DNA of 64,000 nt from Panulirus ornatus (GCF_036320965.1 NC_092232.1:52016982-52080981), one strand, 5' to 3'. Positions 22,911 through 34,818 are shown, numbered from the stretch's first letter. Numbers and translations: made by a program. Notes: generated from the sequence alone by a model not told the origin.

Positions 22911-23310
22911 GCTCTCCCTTGGTCACAAGGTGACCTCCACCCACACATAGCCCTCCCCTGGTCACTAGGTGACCCTCCCACCACACACAGCCCTCCCCTG
23001 GTCAATAGGTGACCCTCCCACCACACACAGCCCTCTCCTGGTCACTAGGTGACCCTCCCACCACACACAGCCCTCCCCTGGTCACTAGGTGACCCTACAC
23101 CACACACAGCCCTCGCCTGGTCATTAGGTGACCCTACACCACACACAGCCCTCCCCTGGTCACTAGGTGACCCTCCCACCACACACAGCCCTCCCCTGGT
23201 CACTAGGTGACCCTCCACCCACACATAGCCCTCCCCTGGTCACTAGGTGAACCTCCCACCACACACAGCCCTCCCCTGGTCACTAGGTGACCCTCCCACC
23301 ACACACAGCT
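22911..23310 (+). repeat. 40-bp minisatellite, 10 copies
   Basis: The unit is GTCACTAGGTGACCCTCCCA plus CCACACACAGCCCTCCCCTG. GGTCACTAGGTGACC is a near-perfect palindrome in every unit. The array directly follows the CA microsatellite and each unit carries CACACACA. Confidence 0.93.
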
Positions 23311-23465
23311 CCTCTGGCAGTTCTTGTTTTCTCCCCATGTTTACAGGACATCAGTTTGCAGTTTACACTATAACGGTAAACATTATCATAAGTACTTGAC
23401 CAAAACTGTTCTGGGGAGAATAAATCTTCACCACAGGGGCTGTAATGTCTCTTAATACAAGCAGT

Positions 23466-23509
<44 letters not shown>
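23466..23509 (+). repeat. (TG)n microsatellite
   Basis: 44 bp of TG repeat. Confidence 0.96.
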
Positions 23510-23510
<1 letters not shown>

Positions 23511-24052
23511 ATGTTCTCTCTCATCCCAGCACTGTTAATCACGCACTTCACATGACGACGTGGGGGGGGGGGGGGTAATACAGACACAAACATCACATGA
23601 TGGCGGGGGTGTGTGTGGAAGGGTCACGGAGACTCACACTTTTTAAGATGTTCGCAACTGAATCTCCTCTTCATCAGACGTGTTACGCCATTTGCCAGAA
23701 GTGATCGGGGATTTCCTAAACACAACAGGGGAAAGAGAAATAAAGAGATACTGACGTGGTAACAACATGGCTCGACACAGTTTTATGGCAACCTTGATTG
23801 GAAAATGGAATTCTACTGCAAGACCGTGTGTTGAACATTGCTACGGGAAGTTCTGTGGAATCCATAATGAGGAGGTTAGGACAAGGGCACCGGTGGCAGC
23901 GAGAAGAAAAAAGAGAGAAAGTCAGAAAAAAGTAACATATGAGACTTAATGAGATATCCCAGAAAGCTTAAGGAAAAGGAATGTGGTATGGAGGTGCTAT
24001 ACACGAGGCACAAAGGCCGAACCAGCATTTGAATATCATATGAGAACAAGAT
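23510..24052. other. Low-copy sequence
   Basis: 540 bp; a G13 run lies near 23562. No gene is recognised. Confidence 0.5.
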
Positions 24053-24605
24053 TAAGAAGAAGGAGAGCAAGATGAGGAATAAGAAGAGCAAGATGAGGAA
24101 GAAGAAGAGAGAGATAAGGAAGAAGGAGAGCAAGATGAGGAAGAAGGAGAGCAAGATGAGGAATAAGAAGAGCAAGATGAGGAAGAAGAAGAGAGAGATA
24201 AGGAAGAAGGAGAGCAAGATGAGGAAGAAGGAGAGCGAGATGAGGAAGAAGGAGAGCGAGATGAGGAAGAAGAAGAGCAAGACGAGGAAGGAGGAGAGCG
24301 AGATGAGGAAGAAGGAGAGCAAAATGAGGAAGAAGAAGAGCGAGATAAGGAAGAAGGAAAGCAAGATGAGGAAGAAGGAGAGCAAGATGAGGAATAAGAA
24401 GAGCAAGATGAGGAAGAAGAAGAGAGAGATAAGGAAGAAGGAGAGCAAGATGAGGAAGAAGGAGAGCGAGATGAGGAAGAAGGAGAGCGAGATGAGGAAG
24501 AAGAAGAAGAGCAAGATGAGAAAGGAGGAGAGCAAGATGAGGAAGAAGGAGAGCAAGATGAGGAAGGAGGAGAGCAAGATGAGGAAGGAGGAGAGCAAGA
24601 TGAGG
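24053..24605 (+). repeat. 21-bp purine-rich minisatellite, ~26 copies
   Basis: The unit is GAGGAAGAAGGAGAGCAAGAT with AAGAAG/AAGGAG and GAT/AAT variants. The plus strand is almost all purine apart from one T and one C per unit. The 21-bp period keeps all frames, giving spurious KKESKMR-type and Leu/Ser-rich translations. It could form an intramolecular triplex. Confidence 0.93.
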
Positions 24606-24721
24606 ATGGAAGGTCAGAGAAACTTTGAATAAAACATCGCAAACAGAGCAGATAAGAATCCACAGCTGTCCCACAAATCTATCATGAGCAAACTGCCAGT
24701 CACAGACTAGCTAATCAAGCT

Positions 24722-25780
24722 GTGGGAGTCAGGGGGACGAGTTGTGAGAGAGTCAGGGGGACGAGTTGTGAGGGAGTCAGGGGGACGAGTTGTGAGAGAG
24801 TCAGGGGGACGAGTTGTGAGGGTGTCAGGGGGACGAGTTGTGAGAGAGTCAGGGGGACGAGTTGTGAGGGTGTCAGGGGGACGAGTTGTGAGAGAGTCAG
24901 GGGGACGAGTTGTGAGAGAGTCAGGGGGACGAGTTGTGAGAGAGTCAGGGGGACGAGTTGTGATGGTGTCAGGGGGACGAGTTGTGAGAGAGTCAGGGGG
25001 ACGAGTTGTGAGAGAGTCAGGGGGACGAGTTGTGAGAGAGTCAGGGGGACGAGTTGTGAGGGAGTCAGGGGGACGAGTTGTGAGGGAGTCAGGGGGACGA
25101 GTTGTGAGGGAGTCAGGGGGACGAGTTGTGAGGGAGTCAGGGGGACGGGTTGTGAAGGAGTAAGGGGGACGAGTTGTGAGGGAGTCAGGGGGACGAGTTG
25201 TGAGGGAGTCAGGGGGACGAGTTGTGAGGGAGTCAGGGGGACGGGTTGTGAAGGAGTAAGGGGGACGAGTTGTGAGGGAGTCAGGGGGACGAGTTGTGAG
25301 GGAGTCAGGGGGACGAGTTGTGAGAGAGTTAGGGGGACGAGTCGTGAGGGATTTGGGGGAAAGGTTCTGAGAGTCAGTGGGACATGTTGTGAGGGAGTCC
25401 GGGGGACAAGTGAGAGAATCATGGGGACGAATTGTAAGGGATTCAGGGGGACGAGTTATAAATCTGGGGAACGAGCTGTGAGGGAATCAGTGCAGAAGTT
25501 GTGAGTGAGTCAGAGGGACGAATTGTAAGAGATTCAGAGGGATGAGTTGTGAGGGAGTCAAGGGGGGGACGAGTTGTTAGAGTCATGGGGACAAGTCGTG
25601 AGGGAGTCATGGAGACGAGTTGTGAGGGAGTCAGGAGGCGAGTTGTGAGGGAGTCAGGGGGACGAGTTGTGAGGGAGTCAGGGGGACGAGTTGTGAGGGA
25701 GTCAGGAGGCGAGTTGTGAGGGAGTCAGGGGACGAGTTGTGAGAGATTCACAAAGGAACGAGTTGTGAGGGATTGAGACT
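24722..25780 (+). repeat. 24-bp minisatellite, ~44 copies
   Basis: The unit is GAGTCAGGGGGACGAGTTGT plus GAGG or GAGA. It is very regular to about 25340, then copies degrade with deletions towards 25780. The 24-bp period yields spurious EGVRGTSC (plus) and PLTPSQLV (minus) repeat frames. Confidence 0.96.
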
Positions 25781-26089
25781 GGGTGTAGCGCCGTTCAGTG
25801 TGGAATGTGGCGTGTGTCAGGCCTATTTCTATGAGTGGATAATGGGAAATTGCATTGAACCAGTACAGCTGACGAGTGTAGTCTGTTAAAACTGCGTGAG
25901 ACAGTTAGAATGCCAGTGTATGATTCCTCGCAAAGCAGGAACTCCCTAAGTGAGAGGCATCGTAGCTTCAAAGAGGCATCGTAGCTTCAAAGATTAAGAA
26001 ATTATTTAGATCTCTAAGACACAGTGAGCTGCCTCCATCTCTCCGACAAAAATAGAGTCGGGTGACTTTTGTATTCTTGAGCTGCTGCT

Positions 26090-26720
26090 CGACGACGTTT
26101 GACACTGAGAGTGGTGATAGAAAAATGGATTTTCAGGCAGGCATGAGTGGCCTTTGGTCGCTCAAAACTTATCTTAGCAGAAGGACTTGGAGAGCGCTTA
26201 TCAGAGGAGCCTCTCCTACGTGAGCTGAGGGCCTAGCGAGTGGCGCGTTGCTTGGCTCCATCCTACGACCACTGGTCTTGGTCTATGGTAATGGCTTACA
26301 AGGATATGCCTTACACGATGAGGTCATGGGAGAAGTAAGGAATACCAAGCAACGCCTCGTCTTGCAGAGGGATCTTGGGGCTACGTACAGAGTTAGTCAG
26401 ATGCATGGCTGTTAAAGTCTAACCCCCAGCATATGCAGCGTGATGAAGATGGAACACAGTGAGAGAAAGCATCAGCAAAAAAAAAGGAACATGACACAAA
26501 TTACGTAAATCTGTGTGATTAAGGGAACCTGGGGATCGACAATAGACTCAACCCATCTCCAGAACACTACGTCGTGTTAACTGTTGAAGAGCCAAATGAA
26601 CGACTGGTTAATATCAGAACTGCATTTGGGCAACTGGATAAGGAAATGCTCAGCATGTGCTATACACAATACTCAATGCTTCTCCCGCCTTAACGAGGTA
26701 GTGCATGAAACAAAAGGCCA
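26090..26720 (+). mobile_element. Decayed CR1-like LINE, RT fragment
   Basis: The plus strand reads RRTWRALIRGAS, then GSILRPLVLVYGNGL (remnant of the PQGSVLGPLLF..YINDL motif B block), then EVMGEVRNTKQRLVLQRDLGATY, then SLTPSICSVMKM, then TAFGQLDKEMLSMCYTQ. These follow the order of CR1-like RTs (ADDTKvmreVrn.ed...LQrDLdaiy; FNPSKCsVMKmG; lvRrtF.yLDkEmlsmLYks). The catalytic YADD aspartates are lost and stops are frequent. The element is dead. Confidence 0.72.
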
Positions 26721-26834
26721 CCCGCCTCATTTGCATACACCCACTCTCCAGCTGTCACGTCTAATATACTAAAACAAGAGCCTATACTAGAAAGCCAAGC
26801 CTCACACACTATCGTATAGTTTACCCGGCTCATT

Positions 26835-27110
26835 CTATATGCCCTGGTTCACTCCACTGACAGATCGTCGCCACACACATACCAATTTACTCTATCCCGA
26901 GCACGCCTCTCATACCCCTGCATGTTTAGGCCCCGATACCCCAAAGCCTTGTGTCCTCCATCCCTTCCATCCCCTTGGTAATGCCCCCCTTCACCCTCTT
27001 CCCTCCACTTTAAAACGTACATCCTCAGGCTGTTATTCACCCCGCCATTCTTTCCATACGTCTGAACCATTCCGTCACGCCCTGGTCAGTTATACCATTA
27101 ACATTGCGCT
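26835..27110 (-). mobile_element. Decayed RTE-like LINE, ORF C-terminus
   Basis: The minus strand carries WFRRMERMAG, GLNMQGYERRARDRVNW and the GVNQGI ORF end, aligning with residues about 925-998 and the 3' flank of the intact RTE. It is frameshifted and truncated, with no 3' UTR tail. Confidence 0.8.
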
Positions 27111-27144
27111 TACTACAGATGATATTAGATCTAGAATACATTGA

Positions 27145-27520
27145 GCATCTCACTAACGAGGCTGCCTGAACCCTACCCCACTGACGGGGCAGCCTGAACC
27201 CTACCCCACTGACGGGGCAACCGGAACCCCACCCCACTAACGGGGCTGCCTGAACACCACCCCACTGATGGGGCTGCCTGAACCCCACCCCACTGATGGG
27301 ACAGCCTGAACCCTACCCCACTGAAGGGGTAGCCAGAACCCTACCCCATTGACGGGGCTGCCTGAACCCTACCCCACTGACGGGGCTGCCTGAACCCCAC
27401 CCAACTGATGGGGCAGCCTGAACCCTACCCCACTGACGGGGTAGCCTGAACCCTACCCCACTGACGGGGCAGCCGGAACCCCTTCCCACTGACGGGGCAG
27501 CCGGAACCCCATCCCATTGA
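27145..27520 (+). repeat. 28-bp minisatellite, ~14 copies
   Basis: The unit is CTGACGGGGCAGCCTGAACC plus CTACCCCA. Copies differ by point changes and are well preserved. Confidence 0.93.
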
Positions 27521-27591
27521 CCGCATTAAAAAGACATTTAGGTATCATTTTCACATGTACTGTTCACGTGTAAGAGACGATGACAATCACT

Positions 27592-27655
27592 ACTTAGGCG
27601 CGCGGGACTCGAACCTGTCATTTCGATGACCCAGGTTTGAGTACCTCGCCCCTCA
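27592..27655 (-). ncRNA. tRNA-like sequence, probable SINE head or tRNA pseudogene
   Basis: The minus strand contains ATGACAGGTTCGAGTCCCGC, a perfect Pol III B-box (GGTTCGAGTCC), followed by GCGCGCC as for a T-arm and acceptor end. The 5' half lacks a clear paired acceptor stem, so a functional tRNA is unlikely. Confidence 0.35.
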
Positions 27656-27659
27656 TATA

Positions 27660-27950
27660 TCTAAAAGGAGAAGGTCCGGAGAAGGGCAACAAGGATGGTG
27701 CCTGAAACAACAGAGCTGGAGACTAGACGCTGTAGAATCGCGCCCCACGGAGGAGAGAAGAGAAAGGGGTAGAGTCGATCACACAGCCTTCAAGTTCGTA
27801 AACCAGGTTGACAAATCACGGCAGTGAAGAGTTCTTCAGGAGATGAAAACAATAAACAACAACAGGTCACATATAGAAACGTTAAAAGAAATCATATAAA
27901 ACGTCAGAAAAGACGTAAAAAACAAAAAAAGTAATGCCTTCTTTTATTTT
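27660..27950 (+). mobile_element. Decayed CR1-like LINE, ORF 3' end
   Basis: The plus strand reads EKVRRRATRMVPETTELE, then RRCRIAPHGGEKRKG, and later a segment ending in an ETLKEI-type motif. This parallels the LErVQRRATkMvPel...RReRGDLI...nTFKsryD C-terminus. Reading is fragmentary. Confidence 0.5.
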
Positions 27951-28071
27951 GAGAGTCGTATATGGATGGATATAAAAAAAAAAACTGTGCGCTATGAAAA
28001 AAAAAAAAAGAGAAGGAAAATGAGGACTGAGTGTAGAACTTCCTCCCCTTACTGCAAACCCAGGTATTCAC

Positions 28072-28073
<2 letters not shown>

Positions 28074-28125
<52 letters not shown>
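28074..28125 (+). repeat. (CA)n microsatellite
   Basis: 52 bp of CA repeat. Confidence 0.97.
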
Positions 28126-28126
<1 letters not shown>

Positions 28127-28489
28127 AAAGCGAGAGAAGCCCCTGGAGCTATCATCACCTCGCGGGAAATAAACTACGGGAATCTGCATGCGAAAGACAT
28201 TGGGGGGATGGAGGGGGTCGACATTGCGCATAATCTACCGCCAGAACTACACATTAAGAGAACGATCACCCAGACTCACAGGAAACGAAGACGCAACACA
28301 TTCTCAAGGGTAATGAGTCCCCTTGAGATCGTCTGGCAGCACAGACGAAAGCTTGGAACTCTTGCGCCTTCATACCCCATGAGTTTGGACAATTCACTCA
28401 CCACAGTTCCATTGTGTGGACGTAAAAATCATAGCAGAACGCTGAAACTGGCAAACTGTCTGCTGGCATGTACAAGAATTTGCATTCAA

Positions 28490-28630
28490 GTACATGTAGA
28501 AATAAGGTCGACATGTATCAGACCCAACCTGGTCTACAGAAGCACAAAGATGTGATTGACGGGGTACGGAGAAGGGCGACTACGATAGTACTTGAATTTT
28601 ACGAGGTGTGAGCGGCAATGAGAGGCTGAG
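28490..28630 (+). mobile_element. Probable LINE C-terminal scrap
   Basis: TCIRPNLVY followed by VRRRATTIVLEF resembles the tLvRPhLeY...VQRRATkiVpel stretch of CR1-like polymerases. It is too short and broken for firm assignment. Confidence 0.35.
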
Positions 28631-28647
28631 GGTTACAAAGCTGCCCA

Positions 28648-28769
<122 letters not shown>

Positions 28770-28927
28770 ATCTAAAGTCTCTGGATCGGCTGGATGATGA
28801 TGATGATCGTCAACACGGTTTTAAAGAGTGAGCGGAGCCACCAGACGCTAGTTAGAAAGGATGTTGAGAGGGTCTGGGTCTGGTGTTAGGGTAGTGAATG
28901 GTTGGAATACGCCACCATCCTCCCCCG

Positions 28928-29076
28928 AAACACACACACACACTACACCAGCATCCTTCCCACCACACAAAGAATACCCCACCACCCTCACCACACACAC
29001 ACACACACATCACCAACCTCCCCACCACGAACTCACTACACCATCATCCACCCCATCACACACACACACACACACT
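28928..29076 (+). repeat. Cluster of short (CA)n runs
   Basis: Three CA runs of 15-20 bp separated by CACCA-rich sequence, giving His/Thr-rich spurious frames. Confidence 0.8.
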
Positions 29077-29254
29077 GCATCGCCAACCAACTCCCCTCTT
29101 GGCTCGTACATTGTGTCAGTTGGTCTGGCTAAAAGAAAACTGTGAGAGACAATTGTCCTGTAATATTTTGCAGCCAAGACCAGTGGGTAATGATGGGGCA
29201 ACGGAGGCCGGTGCGGGGCCTGGGGACTGGGGTGTCTGGGGACGACCAAATGGT

Positions 29255-29420
29255 AGCAGCGAGGCCAGGGGCGACAGCCAGGTCAACGGTGCCAACGAGG
29301 CCAGGTGACGGCGAGATCAGGGGTGACAGCCGGGCCAAGGGTGACATATGGACTAGGGGTGACAGCCGGGCCAAGCTGGCAGTAGGGGCCAGGGGTGACA
29401 GAGGAGTCCGGGGGTGCCAG
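29255..29420 (+). repeat. Degenerate repeat of AGGGGTGACAGCCGGGCCAA
   Basis: Six or seven imperfect copies, spaced about 15-30 bp. Confidence 0.7.
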
Positions 29421-29529
29421 AGTAGGGTGGTAAGTGACACCAAATCCCAGCCTCCTCTTTGTTCCCGTCCAATCTCACCTCTCACTCAGGTCCTCACGTG
29501 ACTCCCTCACTCCCACACTGTCTTACTTC

Positions 29530-30090
29530 AGCCCTCCCTCCCACATCCCCACACTCCATCCCACACCCACATACACCCTCCCACACCCATATACACAATT
29601 CTATACCCATGCTCTCCACCCTACACCCAAACACTCCATCCCACACCTATACACCGTATTATACACCATCCCAAGTTCATGAATACAATTCCACTATCAT
29701 ACTCACCATCTCACACTCAGTACTATACTATACTATACTATACTATACTATACTATACTATACTATACTATACTATACTATACTATACTATACTATACTA
29801 TACTATACCTCACCCGTGTATGTTATACCACGACCAAACACACTACCTCTTCCCCATACACACCATGCAAAGCTCATACAAACACTGCCACTCCAACAGA
29901 TATCTTCACGTCCCTATGCATATCACATAACGCCTATACACACCATAGCAAGCCTATACACTCCATTCCACGCCTATACACCTCATCCTATGTCCATACA
30001 CACCCTCCCACGCCCATACATACCTTTCAACGCCCACACATAACCTTTCCACGCCCACACATAACCTTTCCGCGCCCACGCACACTCTTC
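29530..30090 (+). repeat. Degenerate ~20-bp minisatellite with internal pentanucleotide array
   Basis: Both flanks (29530-29700 and 29815-30090) consist of variants of CCCACRCCYATACACACCAT. A perfect (ACTAT)n array occupies 29720-29808. The flanking motif recurs at 32805-32992. Confidence 0.85.
29720..29808 (+). repeat. (ACTAT)n pentanucleotide microsatellite
   Basis: About 18 perfect copies of the pentamer. Confidence 0.97.
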
Positions 30091-30603
30091 GCCACACTCA
30101 CATAGGCCGGATCTCTTACCACACCGGGGGTCCTCCGTAACAAGGCGATTCGCGGAATAAGCCCTTAGGAAATCTAATCAAACTACAACACCTGAAATAC
30201 TCCGATATCAGCCAGCGGTCCGAGAAACTGGGAAAAAAAAAAAAGACACCGCAGTTGGGACAATAAGGCTCTCTCTTTGGCCCCTGCTTCACTCACTGTT
30301 CCAGTGAGGAAGAGCTTGTAACTTATGAACGACCGCTCAGAAGAGACGATGAAGCAAGCCACAGAGCAGATGTTCTCAGATGGTTAGGGAGCTTCTTTCC
30401 AGTCCACGTCTTCATTTAACATTTCCACGTCAGCATCTTCACTTTATACGGCACAAACATGTATTTTCGTCATTTTCCGTCCCGTATTTTTGAGTCGTAG
30501 GGAGAGGTGGGTGGGTGGGGGAGGTGCCTCCGTCGTGGGCCATCAGGTCTCCTCCTGTTGTGTGTCCTCCTCCTCTAACCCCCATGTGTACCACTCTACC
30601 ACA

Positions 30604-30605
<2 letters not shown>

Positions 30606-30686
<81 letters not shown>

Positions 30687-30712
30687 ACACACACACACAC
30701 ACACACACACAC
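30606..30712 (+). repeat. Compound (CT)n(CA)n microsatellite
   Basis: 80 bp of CT followed by 26 bp of CA. Confidence 0.97.
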
Positions 30713-31199
30713 TGCCACCATCTGCCTCCCAGCCTACCCTCCTGCCTCAGACGCGCCAGAAAGCTAACTCTGCATCGGGGGGAGAAAAGTGCTCCGCTAC
30801 ACTCACTGACGCACGTATGAAACTGCCCACTGAATTTTCTCGTGAGTTAGCTAAACGCCCTCCGCTCTGTCATTACTGCCCCTGTTCGTCAGTCGAAACG
30901 CCCCGTTGACTGCGAGACTATATATGTTTCCCCAGAACAAAAGTCAACAAACCCACAATCTCCTCGTGAGTTACGACCCATTACCATTACCCCGATTCCC
31001 GGGTTGCTCCGTGATTTCTTCTTCTTTTGTCATTAACTGGTCTTACACAGACAGCTCAAGTTCTGGTGATAGGAGGACCTCCTCTTCCGTCGTCCACTGC
31101 CTCGTCAGCCTCCTCAAGACTCCCTCTCTCTCTCTCTCTCTACCGCGGCCTGGAGAAACGGAAGACATGTGTGGGTCTCAGTGAACTTCACCCAAGCTG

Positions 31200-32142
31200 G
31201 GTCCCAGCCTTCTCGGCCATAACATAGTTATGAAACGAAGCTGCTGAGGAGGATCATTCCACGGCTGGCAAATTTTCCTCAGTGACCAGCGTCTGACCGC
31301 GCCATTCCGAGGGGTCATCTCGACCTTCCAGTCCCTCGCCTGTGTCCTTTGACTGGAAACAAACCGCAGGACCATTGCTTTTCCTCTTCTTTATAAACGA
31401 TGCCCTAATAGAGGCATCCGCTCGACGGATAATAACTCCACTTCTGCATCAGCGTTGACAGCAGCTCTAAGTCACCCTCCACAACAACCTATACTGTGCC
31501 TCCAAAGCTGGACGACCGCCAGCATCCTCACCTCCGACCACACAAAGACCATAGTCATGCACGTCGGCCATGCCTCCAAAGCTGCCCCACCCCCTACTGT
31601 CTCACTAGGTCCCCACCCTTCTCCAGACGATCAGTCACCCCAAGCTTCTAGCTGTCACACTGGAGGATAAACTTAAGCTGGAGGAAAAATATGTCAGTAC
31701 CATTTATCGTCTGTACATTCTACATTAACTCGAGACGATTGCCCTCCCGACATCTGAACTCAAAACCATCCACACAAGTTAAATATTTCCCAGCCTCACC
31801 AGTGCCTCCCATGCCTGGTCTCCTCGTTCTCCACCACGCCAACAGGGGCTGCTACAAAGGATGCAAGAGGTGTTACAAGACCATCCTCGCTCCCTCTTAC
31901 ATCACCTGACAAAGGGGCGCTTAACACACCTGCCCTTCCGACTTCCTCCGACCATCAGATCGGAGTTAGTGCACGACACACGCCCCTCTCACCTCCTGCC
32001 GCGAGAGATCCATCGCCCCTTAAACGCAGCTCGGTACCAGAACCGCAACGAGTCCATACGATCTTCTCAACCCTTACATAATAGCCTCATCCCAACCATT
32101 AAAAGCATTGCCAACAATCAGAAGACACTGCCACTCCAGTAA
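31200..32142 (+). mobile_element. Decayed Jockey/CR1-like LINE, RT and C-terminal region
   Basis: Plus-strand translation in several frames gives GPLLFLFFINDALIEAS (motif B region), SDHTKTIVMHVGHASK and PPPTVSLGPHPS (the K-T-xVMH segment after the catalytic loop), STIYRLYILH and TSELKTIHTS (thumb), LLQRMQEVLQDHP, and LNAARYQNRNESIRSSQPLHNSLIPT at the C-terminus. The order matches a jockey-like polymerase family common in decapods. The YADD region is missing and stops are frequent. The 5' boundary is unclear and may lie further upstream. Confidence 0.75.
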
Positions 32143-32800
32143 CTGTGTAAGGGATAATGTTCTAACATGCTTTTTTTTTAAGTACTTTCGTAAATATAAT
32201 AATATGTTCACTAATGTTCACTGATATCAGGACCAAGATCCCCTTTTTTTTAAGGCCTGATTATCGAGGAATACACAGATAACCTCCACTGCTCAGTCTT
32301 CCGTAAACCAACCTCTTCTGGTTTAGGTAGAAAAAATTTTTTTACCTAATACCATTTTAAATTTCAGTGCTGTGATAACGCATGGCATAGAGGTGTTCCT
32401 CTGTCATCTAGTTTAACCTGATATATTTTTTTACCTCAACGAGATCGTGTTCTTACGAAATTACAGACAATGGATGTACCATTCAACTACTTGATAAGCC
32501 TTCTAATAAATTTCCAAACAAGAGGTTCAAAAATCCGAATATGAGATACTGTACAAAAATTAGGAAGAAACTGCACTTCTTCCTCCGGATCATTAGATCA
32601 CAAGATGTCGTCTTTGCTACACTAAGCTTGGCTACAGGTAGTCCAGGCGGTGTGGCTTATCTGGAGATGTTCATCATGTGAAGTGTAAATCTTGTGGCCA
32701 GACTTGTGGACACACGCTGCACCATATTGTCTTAGACATGAGGATGAACCCAGCAGGGCTAGATCTAAACAAACCTGGCAAGAAAACCCTCTCCCATAGC
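32143..32800. other. AT-rich low-copy sequence
   Basis: About 650 bp following the LINE remnant, with T-runs. It may include the element's 3' UTR. No gene is recognised. Confidence 0.4.
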
Positions 32801-32804
32801 AAAT

Positions 32805-32992
32805 CATCTCACGCCTATATACACCATCCCACGCCTATATACACCATCCCACGCCTATATACACCATCCCACGCCTATACTCAACCGTTCCATGCCCATA
32901 CCCACTCTCCTACGCCTATACACACTATCCCACTCTCATACACACTGTCCCACGCCCATACACACCATCTCACGCCCATACACCTCCTAAGA
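32805..32992 (+). repeat. 20-bp minisatellite, ~9 copies
   Basis: The unit is CACGCCTATATACACCATCC. The first copies are perfect and later ones diverge. It is the same motif family as the array at 29530-30090. Confidence 0.92.
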
Positions 32993-33194
32993 GCTTCACA
33001 TATCAGTGTACCTCCCATAGAGAAACGGGGAGAAATAACTAAGTTATCAGCGTCAGTGGATAAAGAGGTGGGGTGTCAGTGGGAGACCCCATGTTGACTC
33101 GATATTTAAGTGGCAACAGCACCACTTGACAGGGTCCTCATTATCAGGTTATCAGTGATGTATTTGTCACCGTATCACCAGCTGCCAGATCTGG

Positions 33195-33705
33195 TCTCTA
33201 GTGGAGGAGATAATGGTCGTGTGAGGTGGTTTCTGGTACAGCAGCCAGTGGTCGTGTGAGGTGGTTTCTGGTACAGTAGCCACTGGTCGTGTGATGGTCT
33301 GTGGTACAGCAGCCAGTGGTCGTGTGGTGGTCTGTGGTACAGCAGCCAGTGGTCGTGTGGTGGTCTGTGGTACAGCAGCCAGTGGTCGTGTGATGGTCTG
33401 TGGTACAGCAGCCAGTGGTTGTGTGGTGGTCTCTGGTACAGCAGCCACTAGTCGTGTGGTGGTCTCTGGTACAGCAGCCAGTGGTCGTGTGATGATCTCT
33501 TGTACAGCAGTCACTGGTCGTGTGATGGTCTCTGGTACAGCAGTCACTGGTCGTGTGATGGTCTCTGGTACAGCAGTCACTGGTCGTGTGGTGGTCTCTG
33601 GTACAGCAGCCAGTGGTCGTGTGGTGGTCTCTGGTACAGCAGCCACTGGTCGTGTGGTGGTCTCTTGTACAGCAGTCACTGGTCGTGTGATGGTCCCTCA
33701 TGCAT
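33195..33705 (+). repeat. 33-bp minisatellite, ~16 copies
   Basis: The unit is GGTCGTGTGATGGTCTCTGG plus TACAGCAGTCACT. The 33-bp period keeps frames open on both strands (for example VSGTAVTGRVM), giving non-genic translations. Confidence 0.95.
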
Positions 33706-33747
33706 TAGTTTTAGTGGGCGTCTGATGGTGTCCAGGTACCGGTCCTA

Positions 33748-33750
<3 letters not shown>

Positions 33751-33817
<67 letters not shown>
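33751..33817 (+). repeat. (CT)n microsatellite
   Basis: 67 bp of perfect CT repeat. Confidence 0.97.
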
Positions 33818-33820
<3 letters not shown>

Positions 33821-33927
33821 ATGTCCTGGTCCTTAGTAGCTGAACTCTCTCCTCCTAACTCCTGGTTCTCGTAACCTGCCTTTCACAAGCCCTGATTGTA
33901 GAATTTGAAAGGTGTCCTACACTTAAG

Positions 33928-34396
33928 TGTCTGCTGGGTTCTGGCCACTGTCTGCTGGGTTCTGGCCACTGTCTGCTGTGTCCTGGCCGCTGTCTGCTGG
34001 GTCCTAGCTACTGTCTGCTGGGTTCTGGCCACTGTCTACTGGGTCCTGGGCAGTGTCTGCTGGGTCCTGGCAATGTCTGTTGGGTCCTGGCCAGTGTCTG
34101 CTGGGTCCTGGCAATTTCTGTTGGGTCCTAGCCAGTGTCTACTGGATCCTGGCCAGCGTCTACTGGGTCCTGGCCAATGTCTGCTGGGTCCTATCTACTG
34201 TCTGCTGGGTCCTGGCCAGTGTCTGCTGGGTCCTGGCCAATGTCTGCTGGGTCCTGGCCAATGTCTACTGGATCCTGGCCAGCGTCTGCTGGGTCCTGGC
34301 CAATGTCTGCTGGGTCCTGGCCAGTGTCTGCTGGGTCCTGGCCATTGTCTGCTGGATCCTGGCCAGTGTCTGCTGGGTCCTGGCAATTGTCACGTA
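33928..34396 (+). repeat. 21-bp minisatellite, ~22 copies
   Basis: The unit is GTCTGCTGGGTCCTGGCCAR T with point variants. The period keeps frame, giving spurious VCWVLAS and LLGPGQC repeats. Confidence 0.95.
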
Positions 34397-34409
34397 ACTA
34401 TTCTATCAC

Positions 34410-34411
<2 letters not shown>

Positions 34412-34442
<31 letters not shown>
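34412..34442 (+). repeat. (CA)n microsatellite
   Basis: 31 bp of CA repeat. Confidence 0.95.
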
Positions 34443-34444
<2 letters not shown>

Positions 34445-34584
34445 TCTCCTTACCACCCCATTCAAGCGGTGCTCCAGTCCCACATCATGACCCAAATACT
34501 CTTAAACTAAAGTCAGATGTTTCGATTGATTTCTTCGTCACATCGATGGATACTGCTTTCTTCACCCTTTACGTGAGTGATTTG

Positions 34585-34739
34585 ACGTAATAGCAACGCT
34601 GATCATGAGTCAGCACGCGCCAGCCCAGGGTCGAACCGGCATTGGTTCGAATCCTTGGCACGGCAGCTGGCCCTAAGCCAATCTCAGCTGTTCATGCTCT
34701 CCTAGAGGCTGGTCAATAAATGGGTCCCTGGCTTTGGCT

Positions 34740-34818
<79 letters not shown>

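Noticed and set aside
22799..23310. Possible CRISPR-like array of 40-bp units
   Set aside because: Units are contiguous with no unique spacers, and the genome is eukaryotic.
24715..25504. Opposed 235- and 260-codon repeat frames
   Set aside because: The 24-bp unit contains no stop on either strand, so openness follows from the period being a multiple of three.
33167..33725. VSGTAVTGRVM-type repeat protein and its minus-strand counterpart
   Set aside because: A 33-bp minisatellite is open on both strands; there is no start context or non-repeat domain.
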